64,000 bases of DNA from Lolium rigidum (taxonomy: Eukaryota; Streptophyta; Magnoliopsida; Poales; Poaceae), in the NCBI RefSeq assembly GCF_022539505.1, contig NC_061514.1:328645090-328709089 (forward strand), read 5' to 3'. Position 1 is the stretch's first letter. Each line of letters begins with the position of its first letter. Made by a program: the position numbers and the translations under genes. The notes under the pieces were generated by a model. That model was not told where the DNA came from. It searched no databases and saw only the letters and a program-made list of their open reading frames with translations. Positions 1-10,279 of this stretch are shown in pieces.

Positions 1-3000
1 GTAATCCGCCCCACTGGATGACGATCGAAGCGCGACGCATATAAGAAAATAAATCCGACCCACTGGATAACAAGTGCCGCGGCGACTTAAAGAAATTGCA
101 GGAAGTAAAGCAGAAGCGAATCAGCCTACCCATCACGTCAGCGGCGACAACTCCTACCGCCTCCTCTGTCGACGGTAGCTTCCCCGTGGGAGAACCTTCC
201 CCTCAACCCTCCGCGCAGCTTCACCATCGAATGGAACATACGACGGGGGAAGTGAAATGTGCTATCTCTCCGCCAGGTTCCAAGATCCAGCGGCAACACG
301 ATATAAGTATAAAGTATTTCAAACACGATATATATAGCACAAGTGATAGCAAGATATAAGTATTTCAAACACGATAGCTATCACAACGAAAGTAAACTCG
401 GGTATAGAGATAACCAAAACACGTGGAGACGAATATGTATTCTCATGTTCCCCCACACAAGGTGAGGTACGTCACACTGGAGAGATGTGGGCTACCACGA
501 AGGTCTCCCGAACGCCACGAAGGATCACCTTCTTTCCAAGACAATACCACGAATGACAAAGGCATTTCCCTTATGGCTAGCTATTTATCCATTCCGGAGA
601 TGGCAAGCTCCACAACCACTTTACAAGCTCCACGAAGTTGAAGCTCGGTCCTCTTTTTAAGCTCCACGAATGGAGAGATTGATTTTTTTATCGCTAACTG
701 ACTAAGTTTCACGCCGCTGAAAGGTGCACCTAACATGCGGTGGATCTTATGCCCCAATAAAAAAAAGTGACATGAGGACTTTATTCTTAGCGCCTTTTAT
801 GTGTTGTGCTAAGCATATCCGCAGAATTTAGGGGCGTGTCGCAGAGTTTAAACCACCAGGTAACATTTGGTGATGTTGTACGAGCGTCATGCTGCCAAGG
901 GCCTTGTAGATTTCACTTATAGAGTAACAGGCATTCCCAACAAGTGAGCTTCCATGTGTGAGTCTCTTAGGTCATTCCCAACAACTAAGAGCTTACGTTG
1001 TTGGCAAAAATATGTGACGCAAGCAGGGTTGAACATATCATATATACCCTTTGTCATTGTGGAATGTTGGATGGTAATCTTGCCTTCCATATTCCATATG
1101 ACATAAAGAAAGGAAGGAAACTTCTTCTATTACGGTATATATAGAACTAGAAAATCGAGTAGAAGATGTGTTGGTGTTCATCATGAACATTACGATTAAG
1201 CTCTTGGAGGGACCTAATATAATTAGATATATGTTCTTGCAGGATTTAGTACATTATCCGGTATATCATTACACATGTCAATAATGGACAACCAAAACCT
1301 AGGCACACTACTAGAAGAATATATTCGATGCATGCAAAACAATGCAAACAGTTGGGACATTATAACATAATTTAATCAAACAACATTCGGCACAATCACA
1401 CCGGCTATGAAATCACACGAACTACTCATGAAACAAGCCTCTATATAGACATGATTAACATATAACATCTTATCTACAATATTCATGTCAAAATCATTGA
1501 TATACAAAAAAAACAATTCAATAATTGTCATAGAGCCGTGCCAACCCTTTTACCAACCTACATCAAATAATGCAGTAGTCCCATCTATATTCAAGAGACT
1601 CATGCCACCAAATCGACAAACTTTTCCCTTAGTGAAAACCGAAATAGATGTATTCACTATATTCTTTTACAAATCCACTCATGTAACCCTAATAACGACA
1701 ATACATGTACTAGATTTTATGTAATGTCACACTTAACAATTATACTGTACTAGATGTGAGTTGTTGCCCAATCTACCACCATAGCGCTAGTAATGGCAAC
1801 ATACAATTTTTTTATTTGCACTTTTCTGTAATGTCACGTGTAATGAATTGTGATTTTATCACCGTTTCGGTTCGCGGTTAGTTTGTTGTTCCAGAGAAAT
1901 TGCTAATCTAGGCCTTCAGCCAAGAACTAACACCGTGACTTCTACCATCAACCATATACTACACTAGACCATGAAGGCGCGCAACAACAACAAAACATGG
2001 ACGATTTGAGAAAATAGGAACGATGATATCATCTTAGAAAATATAACTATGCTCTAGACTTTTTGTTACTGATCATAAATGGTATCCTATCACTGATAGA
2101 AAATCTTGTAAGAACAACTCAGCAAATAACAAACTTACATCTTAGATTGATTACAAATAAAAAAAAATTCAGGTAATCAGTAGTTTGCATCTTCTGAACA
2201 TACAAACAACATTGACTCGGAGTAGAATGATGTAGCATTTTTTTTTTTGTGTAAGTGGGAATTCGAAAAGTAGTGAATCACACTATAATATTTTTTGTTC
2301 ATCCTTCGGTACCATTGAAGAAAAGAAAAGGCAGTATGGCATCCATTTTGTTACTAAAAAGGTACCTAAATTTCACTATTCAATGAGGAGATGCATCACA
2401 TTTAGCATGAGGACAAGTCATAAAACTTCAAATAGGGAAAGCTATGGTGTCTCGAAAGATTTTTCTACTTCCACCAGCAACCTTGCTGGATTCATGTTGT
2501 ACAAGTGAAAGAATCAATTCTAACAAAAAAACCATGGCACTATAAAAAAAAAATGGGACATACTAATGGTGAAATGCTGTAAACTAAGCTTGGAAAATAA
2601 TGAACTTAAGAAATATTCTGTAAAAGCTACTCCGAAACACACCGGGACATCAACTAAAATGGTATTTCAGTAAAAACAGTGACATCTCTGCACTCATGAG
2701 AGAACAATTGAAGGTACACTTACTACAACTTCGTATATCAAGCATTTCAAGAACCAACCTATTGATGGGATATCAGAACGTATGGTAAAAATATCTTAAT
2801 GCACATCCTTGAAACTACCCGTTCAGGTGTGCTTCCACATTATGTCCTAATTATTTTTCCATAGAAATAAAGTAGTTAGAAGATTATAACATAAAACATT
2901 GAAAATTAAAACCTGAATAAGTGGAACTCACACATAGATAGGTCCAAGTTATATATTATATAAATTCAATTCTAATATTATGAACTTAAAAAAACTGTTC

Positions 3001-3474
3001 ATATTAATATTGACTGTATTGGTAACATAGACAACTCGTCATGCTTTAAAAGTCAGTACAACAAATGAGAGGCATGCCTAAATTGTGGTGAATTGAACAA
3101 AAGGAAATTAATATATTCAGAAACGTCAATTGGATAAATGAACAAGATACGTTTCAAGGTAAAACACCCCTTGTTAGTGCATTATGTGTTACATAAATAT
3201 TAATTATTCCACTGTACCTAGAGATTCTTTCCTATGTTGAAAATGGTTGGAGATGCTCAATTAATTGCCTATCTTAGGCACCCGAATTTTCAGAACACTA
3301 TGGGAGCACAAATTATGTAAATACAACAGCAGAAGGTCTATGTTGTTTGTATGTTTAGAAGTGGCAAACACTGAATATCTGAGGGGGATTAAGCAAACTG
3401 TTATGTCCAGATCACTTTTTTTTTCCATTTCATACACCATGAACTCGGTGAAATGCATGCTGAAATGGATATCA
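1..3474. other. AT-rich non-coding flank
   Basis: I see no supportable gene here; reading frames are short and share no recognisable motif. A segment near 299-333 (ATAAGTATTTCAAACACGATA-like) recurs at 352-380, so there is a small local duplication. ATTCCCAACAA recurs at about 933 and 974. Homopolymer A and T runs are frequent between 2160 and 2600. The flank ends where the CACTA terminus begins at 3475. Confidence 0.5.
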
Positions 3475-3695
3475 CACTTGTGGAAAAAGGGCCTTTGGTC
3501 GCGGTTCGCAACTGCCATTAGTCGCGGTTGCGCAACCGCGGCCAAAGTAGCGCGACTAAAGGCCCCCCCTTTAGTCGCGGTTGCTTACGAACCGCGACTA
3601 AAGGCCCGTCCACGTGGGCGCCGGGCGACCGTCGGGGCGGAGGCCCTTTAGTCGCGGTTCTTCTGGCCGACCGCGACTAAAGGCCGCCGCAGGTT
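3475..3695. repeat. Left terminal and subterminal repeats of CACTA element 1
   Basis: Holds several TTTAGTCGCGGTT / AACCGCGACTAAAGG units in both orientations, forming palindromes (for example near 3571-3604 and 3648-3684). In En/Spm elements such subterminal motifs bind element-encoded proteins during transposition; that role is assumed here by analogy. Just inside (3690-3738) lie C- and G-rich runs with CCTAAACC-like pieces that form another imperfect inverted repeat. Confidence 0.8.
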
Positions 3696-3964
3696 TAGGG
3701 TTTTAGGCCCCCCCCTAAACCTTCCCCCCCCCTAAACCTGTTTTCTGTTTAATTTGTATTGTTTTATTTATTTTGTGCTTTATTTGTAATTTTGAAGGAG
3801 TACGTTTCACATATTCTACGGTACTACATACATGCATGCATATGAATGTACAATTTCAAACAAATTTGAAATTAGAACCAAAAAGAATTCAAGAGGAATA
3901 TACAATATATATTCAATATCATCGGATGACCATATACAAGTTTGAACAAGTTTCCATACATAAT

Positions 3965-6900
3965 TTAATGCATGTATAGTTCTACGTCTTCTACGTAGTG
4001 TTGTCCTGTAGGATCGATGACTTCCCTCGCGAACCATCCAGCTAGTTCCTCCTGAAGTGGTCGAAAGCGAGCTTCTGGACTAAGCGTCTTCCGGAGGTTA
4101 TTCCTCTTGATGTTGAGCTCATCCGACTGGTCCCGCTCATTGGTGTATCTCCGGATCCTCTCACAAACATAGTATCCACATAGATTGGTCCCCGGTGGCT
4201 GAATATCCCCGGTCGTCCGCATCTGCCCTTTTAAAATGTAGCTCTTTTTTGAATTCACCGACCTTTTCATCTACGAACCGTCTCCAAACCCTACGAGGCA
4301 AAGAAAATTAAATGAACAAGAGAGTTATTAATTAGTTACTTGATATTAGGAAATGATGAACGAAATAGGCCGATCGATATAGAGCGCAAATGAATGAAAA
4401 CAATTACTTTTGCATCATTTTTCTCTTGTCAGCCCAAAGCGCCGCATCCATATTCAGAGAGTCGTGGACGAGAACGGTGGAGGTGTGAAATTGAATTACC
4501 ATCAGAATCCAGTGGAACCTGCGGACACGATACATGCACAGTCATGCATATATAACTCATCGATTAGCCACATACCATGCATGGAGTAAACAAAAGAGAA
4601 TGTGCTCAAGACAGAAACACTCACCCAAAATGGTAAGGAAATAGAATATCACTTTTGAGTTCCTGTTTTCTAAGAAACCGCCACAGGTCTTCCTCCACGT
4701 CGGCGGGGTGGTGTTCTAACACATATGAATTAACGATGTGTGGGTCAATGAACCCAACATCATGGATGTTCCTTATTTGCATTTCCCGCTTCTTCATTCT
4801 GCATAATAGCGTACACAACAAGATAGTTAGGACAATATATAGTGCAGGCAATGAACGAGATGGGGTAGAAATTAATAAATCACTTACGAACGTAGCAACC
4901 GATGATAGATTTGTCGAGGTCGCGCAGATTGAACAGCTGGAACAATTCACTCCGATGAATTGGTATATAGTAATGTTTGAAGTGATGCTCAGCTCTAACT
5001 TCCGCATAAATATAGTCTTTGGCGTTTTTAAGTTTTATGTAACTCTTGTACCAATTTAGCGGACCTTTCATTTGTCGAGGTAGATCCTCTTCCTCGCGCA
5101 GCTCGACGAGAGGGCCATTCTTCACATATGTAAATACTACGTCCTTCATTGGCGCCTCATCAAGGCCTAACGAGTGCACGAAGAGTGATACCTAAGTCGG
5201 CCGCTTGTTCTCCGGCACTCGTTACAGGTCAATCCATGTGCTGCCGCAGCTGCTATGATATCGGGGGCATCCGGACCGGCGGCTTGCACTATGAGCGGGG
5301 CGATCGATTGTTTACTTTGTTCCCCGAGCTGGGCAACTTCTTTCCCCTTTCTAATTTTTCTCGGCCTCCTCCAAGGCTTTCTTCTCCTGCTTCTCCGCCA
5401 AATCTTGGTTCCTCTTGAACGCGAGTGCTTGCCTACGAAGTTCACGTGCATAGTCGTCAGGCAGATTCTTTGCGGCTTGGGACGGTGTGTTCAAAAATGA
5501 CTTAGCCCACTTCTTTTGCTCATCAGAAAATACTGGCTTGGGCTCGCCCTCTATTTTCTTCTTGCAGCTCGCCTTCCATTTCTCTAAATCAGCAGCCGCG
5601 CCCGCCTCGACTTCCTCGGCACTATGTTCCCAAGGCCTCGTGGGGAGAGGCTTCAGTGATGGCTCCGGTACCTTTGTTTTCTTAGGTATGTAAGGGTCCG
5701 GGTTAATAATCCAGGGCTGCTGCTTCTGCTTCTTCGCCGGAGGTGGATTGGGGGGCGGCGTCTGCTTACCCGCCCGGGGCGGACTAGGGGGCGGCGGCTG
5801 CTTACCCGCCGGAGGTGAATTGGGGGCGGCGTCGGCCCTCGTGAAGGAGGTGTAGGTGAAGCACCACCACCACCACCGCCACCGCCGCCACCACCACCAC
5901 CGTAGGGGTGGACTTGTTGGCGCCTCGCCCGGAAACTTGATAAACTTCTTCTGCCATAGAATGAACTCGGCGCTTGACATCTCCAAGTCTTGTCGCCCCT
6001 TCGAGTGTAGCAATGTCAATGTCCGTGTCCTCAAACCCTTGGACTATGTCCTCCACCGTGACACGAGCATAGCCATCTTGAATGGGGTTGTTGTGGTGGA
6101 GTGCTCCAGGTGGTAAAGCACTGCCGATGGCTACCTTCATGGACATGTTCCCGATAGGATAATACGGATGACATGCTTTCATCTCCTTTATATCGTCCAC
6201 GGGGTAGCGAGGAGGCTCCGGTGCAGTAATTTCGACCACCGGAGGCTCCGGTGCAGTAATTTCGATCGTCGGTGCACCAGCCGATGGGGCCTCCGTGGAA
6301 GCCACGCTGCTTCTCCGCGGCTGGCTTCCGAGATCCAATGGATGATCTTCATGCTCGCGCCCGAGCTGCATCTCTTTCGGCTACTAGTACACTCACGGTT
6401 TTCTTCATGACATCCATTTCCGATGCCAACCGCGCCACAACATCCGCTTCCCGATCCATCTTTCTCTTACGGCTTCGTAACCGTACGGGTCATCGTTCCG
6501 GGGAACCCTATTTTCCACGGAATGTGCCCCATGCCTCGTACACGTCCTCCGTGTTCGGGATTCCCGAGGGCTTTTGTCGTGGCGTCGTTCTCTCCGTTGA
6601 ACTTGATCCTCCCCTCTTGAGCATCCCTCATTGCCTCAATAAGCTTTTGGGTGGGTGTAATTATTTTGCCCTGGTAAACACACTCCCCTGTCTCCGGGTT
6701 CAGCGATCCCCCATGCCCGTACCACCAGCTTTTGGCCCTTGGGTCCCATCCCTCCGTACCTGGACGGATTCCTCGCGTCCTCAGCTCGTTCTCCATCTTC
6801 TCCCACCTAGGCTGCCAAAAGCGATACCCTCCTGGCCCCATTTTATGATTGTACTCCTTCTTGGCCGCATTATCCTTATTTTTTTCGATATTTCAAGGAA

Positions 6901-7769
6901 CTGCTCCGATTTCTTTTGCTTCACAAATTCTGGCCAATCATGTTGCAGTTTCTCATATTGTCCTTTGAAATCCGGAGTCTTGCCCGGCTTGACAAAGTCA
7001 TGGGCTAGATTTTGCTTGTATTTCCGGAATGCGTTGGCCATCCTAGAAAGAGCGAACTATTTGACTAGCTTGCACCTCTCCTTGTTTTCCGCAATCTTGT
7101 TACCCTCCTCATCGTATTTGCGGTATTCCGGAGGTAGAACGAAATGTTCCATAAGCTTTTTGAAGCAATCTTTTTTTGTTCTCTTATCGACAAAAGTGAA
7201 ACCAACACGTGCCTTCTTTGGCTCATTCCACTCCTGGACGGTGATCGAGACGTTGTCTCTAACAACGGCTCCGCATTGGCTGACAAACTTGGTGGCGTTC
7301 TTGCTGGGCTCCAGCGGCCTGCCGGTTGCTTCCTCGACAACATCGATGGTGCATTTTTCTCCTGCTTTCATCGTCTTGGTTGCGCCACGCTTTGACGATG
7401 ACGTACTCGATTGTTTCGACGATCCGGCCGAGGGCTAAAATAAGAAAGAGAGGCGCGCGCGTTAGTACACACATATTTATTCAAATCAGTGAGTTTGTAT
7501 CACCAGAGGCTCAATGTATATATATATACCTCGGCGCCGGAGGTGGTTGCTACTTCCAACTGAAGATCGTCGTTTATCGACGTTTCTTCGGCACCATCTT
7601 GCTGACCATGCCCTTCATCTTCACCGTCAAGGTTCAGATAAGAATCGATATCATCTTCTTCTTGTCCGGTCGGCACATATAGAACATCGCCTTTTATGAT
7701 GCCGAAGATTTGTTCTTCAGCGTCCGGATCATAGTTGTCCATAATTGGGTCAGCTCTATCGTCCGCCAT
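3965..7769 (-). pseudogene. CACTA second gene: Transposase_24-like region plus C48 (Ulp1-like) protease domain
   Basis: Exon 1 (7769-7530) starts MADDRADPI and is acidic. It joins in phase 0 to exon 2 (from 7434), using donor GAG|gtatat and acceptor tttag|CCC. Exon 2 carries a basic region (VRDNVSITVQEWNEPKKAR, then MANAFRKYKQNLAHDF and PGGYRFWQPRWEKMEN) of the plant Ptta/En/Spm Transposase_24 type. A proline-rich linker follows, then a domain ending SIIGCYVRK at 4884. Exons 4798-4625, 4518-4408 and 4290-3965 splice cleanly at first and encode the protease: FHWILMVIQ (His), VHDSLNMD (Asp) and PPGTNLCGYYVC (Cys), the full C48 catalytic set. The family name is established knowledge; its function in these transposons is not settled. 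Defects: in-frame TAG at 7057-7059 (element 3 has CAG there), a frame change near 5350, and a one-base shift near 4205. Confidence 0.8.
5730..5920 (-). repeat. Low-complexity proline-rich coding segment with CAC/CCG triplets
   Basis: On the minus strand this reads as repeated PPP and AGKQ units (5730-5830) preceded by a run of GGT/GGC-type triplets (5858-5905). The triplet run reads as tryptophan, valine or glycine depending on frame. It links the two halves of the second CACTA gene. Such runs slip easily, so reading frame through it is uncertain. Confidence 0.6.
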
Positions 7770-8089
7770 ATGTCAATCCTGAAAACATGTAGTCAAAACA
7801 AATTAATTAAGTGCGGAAGGGGGGCGGTGGCGGTGGCGAAAGGGCGGTGCCAAAAGGAGGGGGCCGGCGAGCTGGAAGGGGTGGGAGAGGGTGTCGCGGA
7901 AGAGCGCGTGTGTGCGCCGGGAGAGATTGGAGGGGCCGGGGCGCCGGCGGGCGCCGCCCTAGCTATTGCATGTGTGCGTGTGTGGCGCGCGCCCCCGGCC
8001 GGCCCCCTCCGTATACGCGCCCCCCGGCCGGCGAAAGGGCGACGAGCGCCGCCGGCCCCCTCCGTATACGCGCGGTGGTTAAGTCAAAT

Positions 8090-8350
8090 TTAGAGTTCTT
8101 TTAAAAGTGAAAAAATACAAATAATATGTTAAGTTATTTTGAGTTCTTGTAAAATTTAAGTCATATTAAGTCAAAATTTTAGTTAAGTTAATTTTATTAA
8201 GTCATAATAATATGTTAAGTTTTAATTTTATTAAGTCAAAATTTTAAGTCATATTAAGTCAAAATTTAAGTCATATTAAGTCAAAATTTTATTAAGTCAT
8301 AATAATATGTTAAGTTTTAATTTTATTAAGTCAAAATTTTAAGTATATTT
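8090..8350. repeat. AT-rich short repeats (AAGTCAAAATTTT / AAGTCATATTAAG)
   Basis: Repeated AAGTCAAAATTTTA and AAGTCATATTAAG units, about a dozen, lie between the GC-rich leader of the second CACTA gene and its first coding exon. They probably sit in a 5' intron or untranslated part. A similar AT-rich stretch with TTAGACTTAATGATCAAAATTTTA units occupies the equivalent place in element 3 (61620-61780). Confidence 0.6.
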
Positions 8351-8364
8351 TTTTTTGGAATCCC

Positions 8365-8775
8365 TCTCTGCTCTCTCTCTGTTCTCTCACGCGCGGCGGC
8401 GCACGCGTGCGAGGCCGGGCCGCCGGAGCCGGCCGATCGACGCGGGTGCCGGGGGTCGGCGCGGCGAGGCAGGCACGGCGGCGCGATGCGCGCGGTCAGA
8501 TGGCGTCCGCCGGCGGCGCAGGGACACGGCGAGCGCGAGCGCGCGCGCGGCATGCGGCCGGCCGACGATCTTGTGAGAGGGGCGGCGGGCGGAGGAGAGA
8601 CCCGACGGGCGCCGGCGTTGATCGATGCGACGGCGAGGGACGGCGGCGGGAGGCTGGGGCAGCCTGACGGAGAAGATCGATGCGACGGCGAGGGGCGCGG
8701 CACGGCGGAGACGAAGAGAATGCGAGATGGAGAAGAGACCGGCGCGGCGGTTCGCGCCGCGGAATATATAGGGAC
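8365..8775 (-). promoter_or_regulatory. Promoter and GC-rich leader of the second CACTA gene
   Basis: On the minus strand a TATA-like TCCCTATATATTCC (8762-8775) is followed by about 390 bp of GC-rich sequence without a convincing protein, consistent with a 5' leader. Element 3 has a cleaner TATAAAAGG at 60601 in the same place, followed by a similar GC-rich leader. Long frames here read as arginine/alanine/proline noise on both strands. Confidence 0.5.
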
Positions 8776-8777
8776 CC

Positions 8778-8905
8778 CCCCTTTGGTCGCGGTTGGTGTG
8801 GCCAACCGCGACTAAAGGTCCCCCTTTAGTCGCGGTTGGCCACCCCAACCGCGACCAAAGGCTTTTTTCGCCCGAATTTCATTTCCCGCGAAAAATACCT
8901 TTAGT
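8778..8905. repeat. Internal copies of the CACTA subterminal palindrome
   Basis: Two palindromes of the TTTAGTCGCGGTTGG...CCAACCGCGACTAAAGG type sit about 5.3 kb from either end of the element, directly upstream of the second gene's TATA-like box. A further half-site lies near 8900. Element 3 has three in the equivalent place. Being shared by two copies makes them a fixed part of the family's control region. Confidence 0.85.
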
Positions 8906-8929
8906 CGCGGATATAATATATCAAAAAAT

Positions 8930-9262
8930 TCAGAAAAATAAATCTAATTCAATTCAAAATCTTAAAAATACAAATAATATATCAAAAAATAAAAAAAAAT
9001 AAAACTAATTCAATTCAAAATGTTAAAAATACATATAATATATGAAAAAATTCAGAAAAATAAAACTAATTCAATTCAAAATCTTAAAAATACAAATAAT
9101 ATATCAAAAAATAAAGAAAAATAAAACTAATTCAATTCAAAATCTTAAAAATACATATAATATATCAAAAAATTCAGAAAAATAAAACTAATTCAATTCA
9201 AAATGTTGAAAATACAAATAATATATCAAAAAATTCAGAAAAATAAAACTAATTCAATTCAA
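8930..9262. repeat. 61-bp AT-rich minisatellite, about 5.5 units
   Basis: The unit contains CTAATTCAATTCAAAAT, then CTTAAAAATACAAATAATAT, then a TATCAAAAAATTCAGAAAAA part. CTAATTCAATTC occurs six times at spacings of 60-61 bp (near 8945, 9005, 9066, 9127, 9188, 9249). Element 3 carries twelve units of the same repeat in inverse orientation, so copy number has doubled or halved since the two diverged. Confidence 0.9.
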
Positions 9263-9299
9263 TTCAGTTCTTCCCGGCCGCCTCTGTCTTCTCGTTGGC

Positions 9300-9540
9300 C
9301 CCCTCTTCCCGCCTCTGTCTCCGCCGACCCCCTCTTCCCGCCTTTTTCTTCCCGCCTTTTTCTTCCCGCCACTTTCTTCCCGCCAATTTCTTCCCGCCAC
9401 TTTCTTCCCGCCTCTTTCTTCCCGCCACTTTCTTCCCGCCTCCTGTCTTCCCGCTCCCATTTTTCCCGCCATTTGTCACTACATATATGTAGCCCGGCTT
9501 GGCCAGCATTATCACATCTCTACAATCTCTCATCACTCTC
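9300..9540 (+). promoter_or_regulatory. E2F-like TTCCCGCC array and TATA box of the accessory CACTA gene
   Basis: TTCCCGCC occurs ten times between about 9305 and 9472, mostly spaced 14-15 bp. The last copy is TTTTTCCCGCC, an exact match to the plant E2F-type core TTTCCCGCC; the others have C in the first core position. A TATA-like ACATATATG (near 9482) and a pyrimidine-rich leader follow, then ATG at 9543. The same layout is kept in element 3. The site identity is seen; binding by E2F factors is inference. Confidence 0.6.
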
Positions 9541-9542
9541 TC

Positions 9543-10106
9543 ATGGCTTCCACCGCACCCACTCTAACCTACCAGCAGGTGGAGGAGCTTTGCGCCTCGA
9601 ACTACCCTTGCCCACCGGGCTACCGCGTCCCCGCCGGCTGGAGCCTAAGCGCCGGCGGCATGCCGGTCCCTCCCGTCCCTCAGGGTACTGCGCGCCGGGC
9701 GGCCATCACGAACCACTACTACCTCGACCTCACGCCGGAGCAGCGGATGAATCCCCGCTGGCATCCCGATAACCAGCATACTTGGGACGCCTTCTTCATC
9801 AATCGGCGTGAGAGGGCGCTCGCCAGGTATGAGGAGGACGGTCTGCCTCCTGGAAACTTCCACGAGGCCGGCCGTCGGCTATGGTGGTACGGCCGGACTC
9901 TGCAGAGCGTCATGGACTACATCACGGCCGGCGATATCCCCCGCCTGCGCTACCCTCAGTTCGAGCCACGAGCGCCGCCCGATGACAGCGACGACAGCAG
10001 CGACGACGACGGCGACAACTTAGAAGGCGACGACTACCAGTACAACTACGGCGGCTATGAAGACTACGAGTATGCATATTACACGCCTAGGCAGGAGTAT
10101 GACTAA
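9543..10106 (+). CDS. Accessory CACTA protein, 187 aa, opposite strand to the transposase
   Basis: An intact ORF begins MASTAPTLTYQQVEELCASN and contains LTPEQRMNP, HTWDAFFINRRERALA and GRRLWWYGRTL. It ends in a strongly acidic, Asp/Tyr-rich tail (about residues 140-187). No catalytic motif, signal peptide or membrane segment is visible, and I cannot assign a function. It is not a shadow frame: it has its own TATA-containing promoter with E2F-like repeats, and the same gene, start and promoter recur in element 3. Related uncharacterised proteins with a similar Trp/Arg core are, from memory, common in grass transposons. It runs convergently towards the transposase, whose stop lies 173 bp beyond its own. 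Confidence 0.75.
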   Translation: MASTAPTLTYQQVEELCASNYPCPPGYRVPAGWSLSAGGMPVPPVPQGTARRAAITNHYYLDLTPEQRMNPRWHPDNQHTWDAFFINRRERALARYEEDGLPPGNFHEAGRRLWWYGRTLQSVMDYITAGDIPRLRYPQFEPRAPPDDSDDSSDDDGDNLEGDDYQYNYGGYEDYEYAYYTPRQEYD

Positions 10107-10165
10107 ATCACTCCAAATTTCATGTATGCAGGAGTATGACTTAGTCACTCCAAATTTCATGTATC
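10089..10165 (+). repeat. 37-bp tandem repeat covering the accessory gene stop, 2 units
   Basis: CAGGAGTATGACTAAATCACTCC, followed by AAATTTCATGTATG, occurs twice in tandem. The first unit contains the accessory gene's stop codon. Element 3 has four units at the same place. Confidence 0.85.
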
Positions 10166-10279
10166 ATCAGTGCTATCTCGAGTCAATTGAATCATTCGAA
10201 AATGGACACCAAACACATCACGGGTAATATAATTCACATGATCCATTCAACAAAGTTTGGTACAATAAATTATTACACA

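Noticed and set aside
1485..1724. 79-codon plus-strand frame in the left flank
   Set aside because: AT-rich sequence, no recognisable motif, no promoter or splice context.
3265..3651. 128-codon plus-strand frame across the CACTA left end
   Set aside because: It runs from flank into terminal repeats, and its C-terminal half is just the translated TTTAGTCGCGGTT palindromes.
3690..3740. Telomere-like TTTAGGG/CCCTAAA pieces
   Set aside because: Only isolated, imperfect units forming an inverted repeat within the CACTA subterminal region; no tandem telomere array.
8326..8815. Overlapping Arg/Ala/Pro-rich frames in the GC-rich leader of element 1 (and 60586-61018 in element 3)
   Set aside because: Open on several strands at once because of GC content, not conserved in sequence between the two elements, and no domain.
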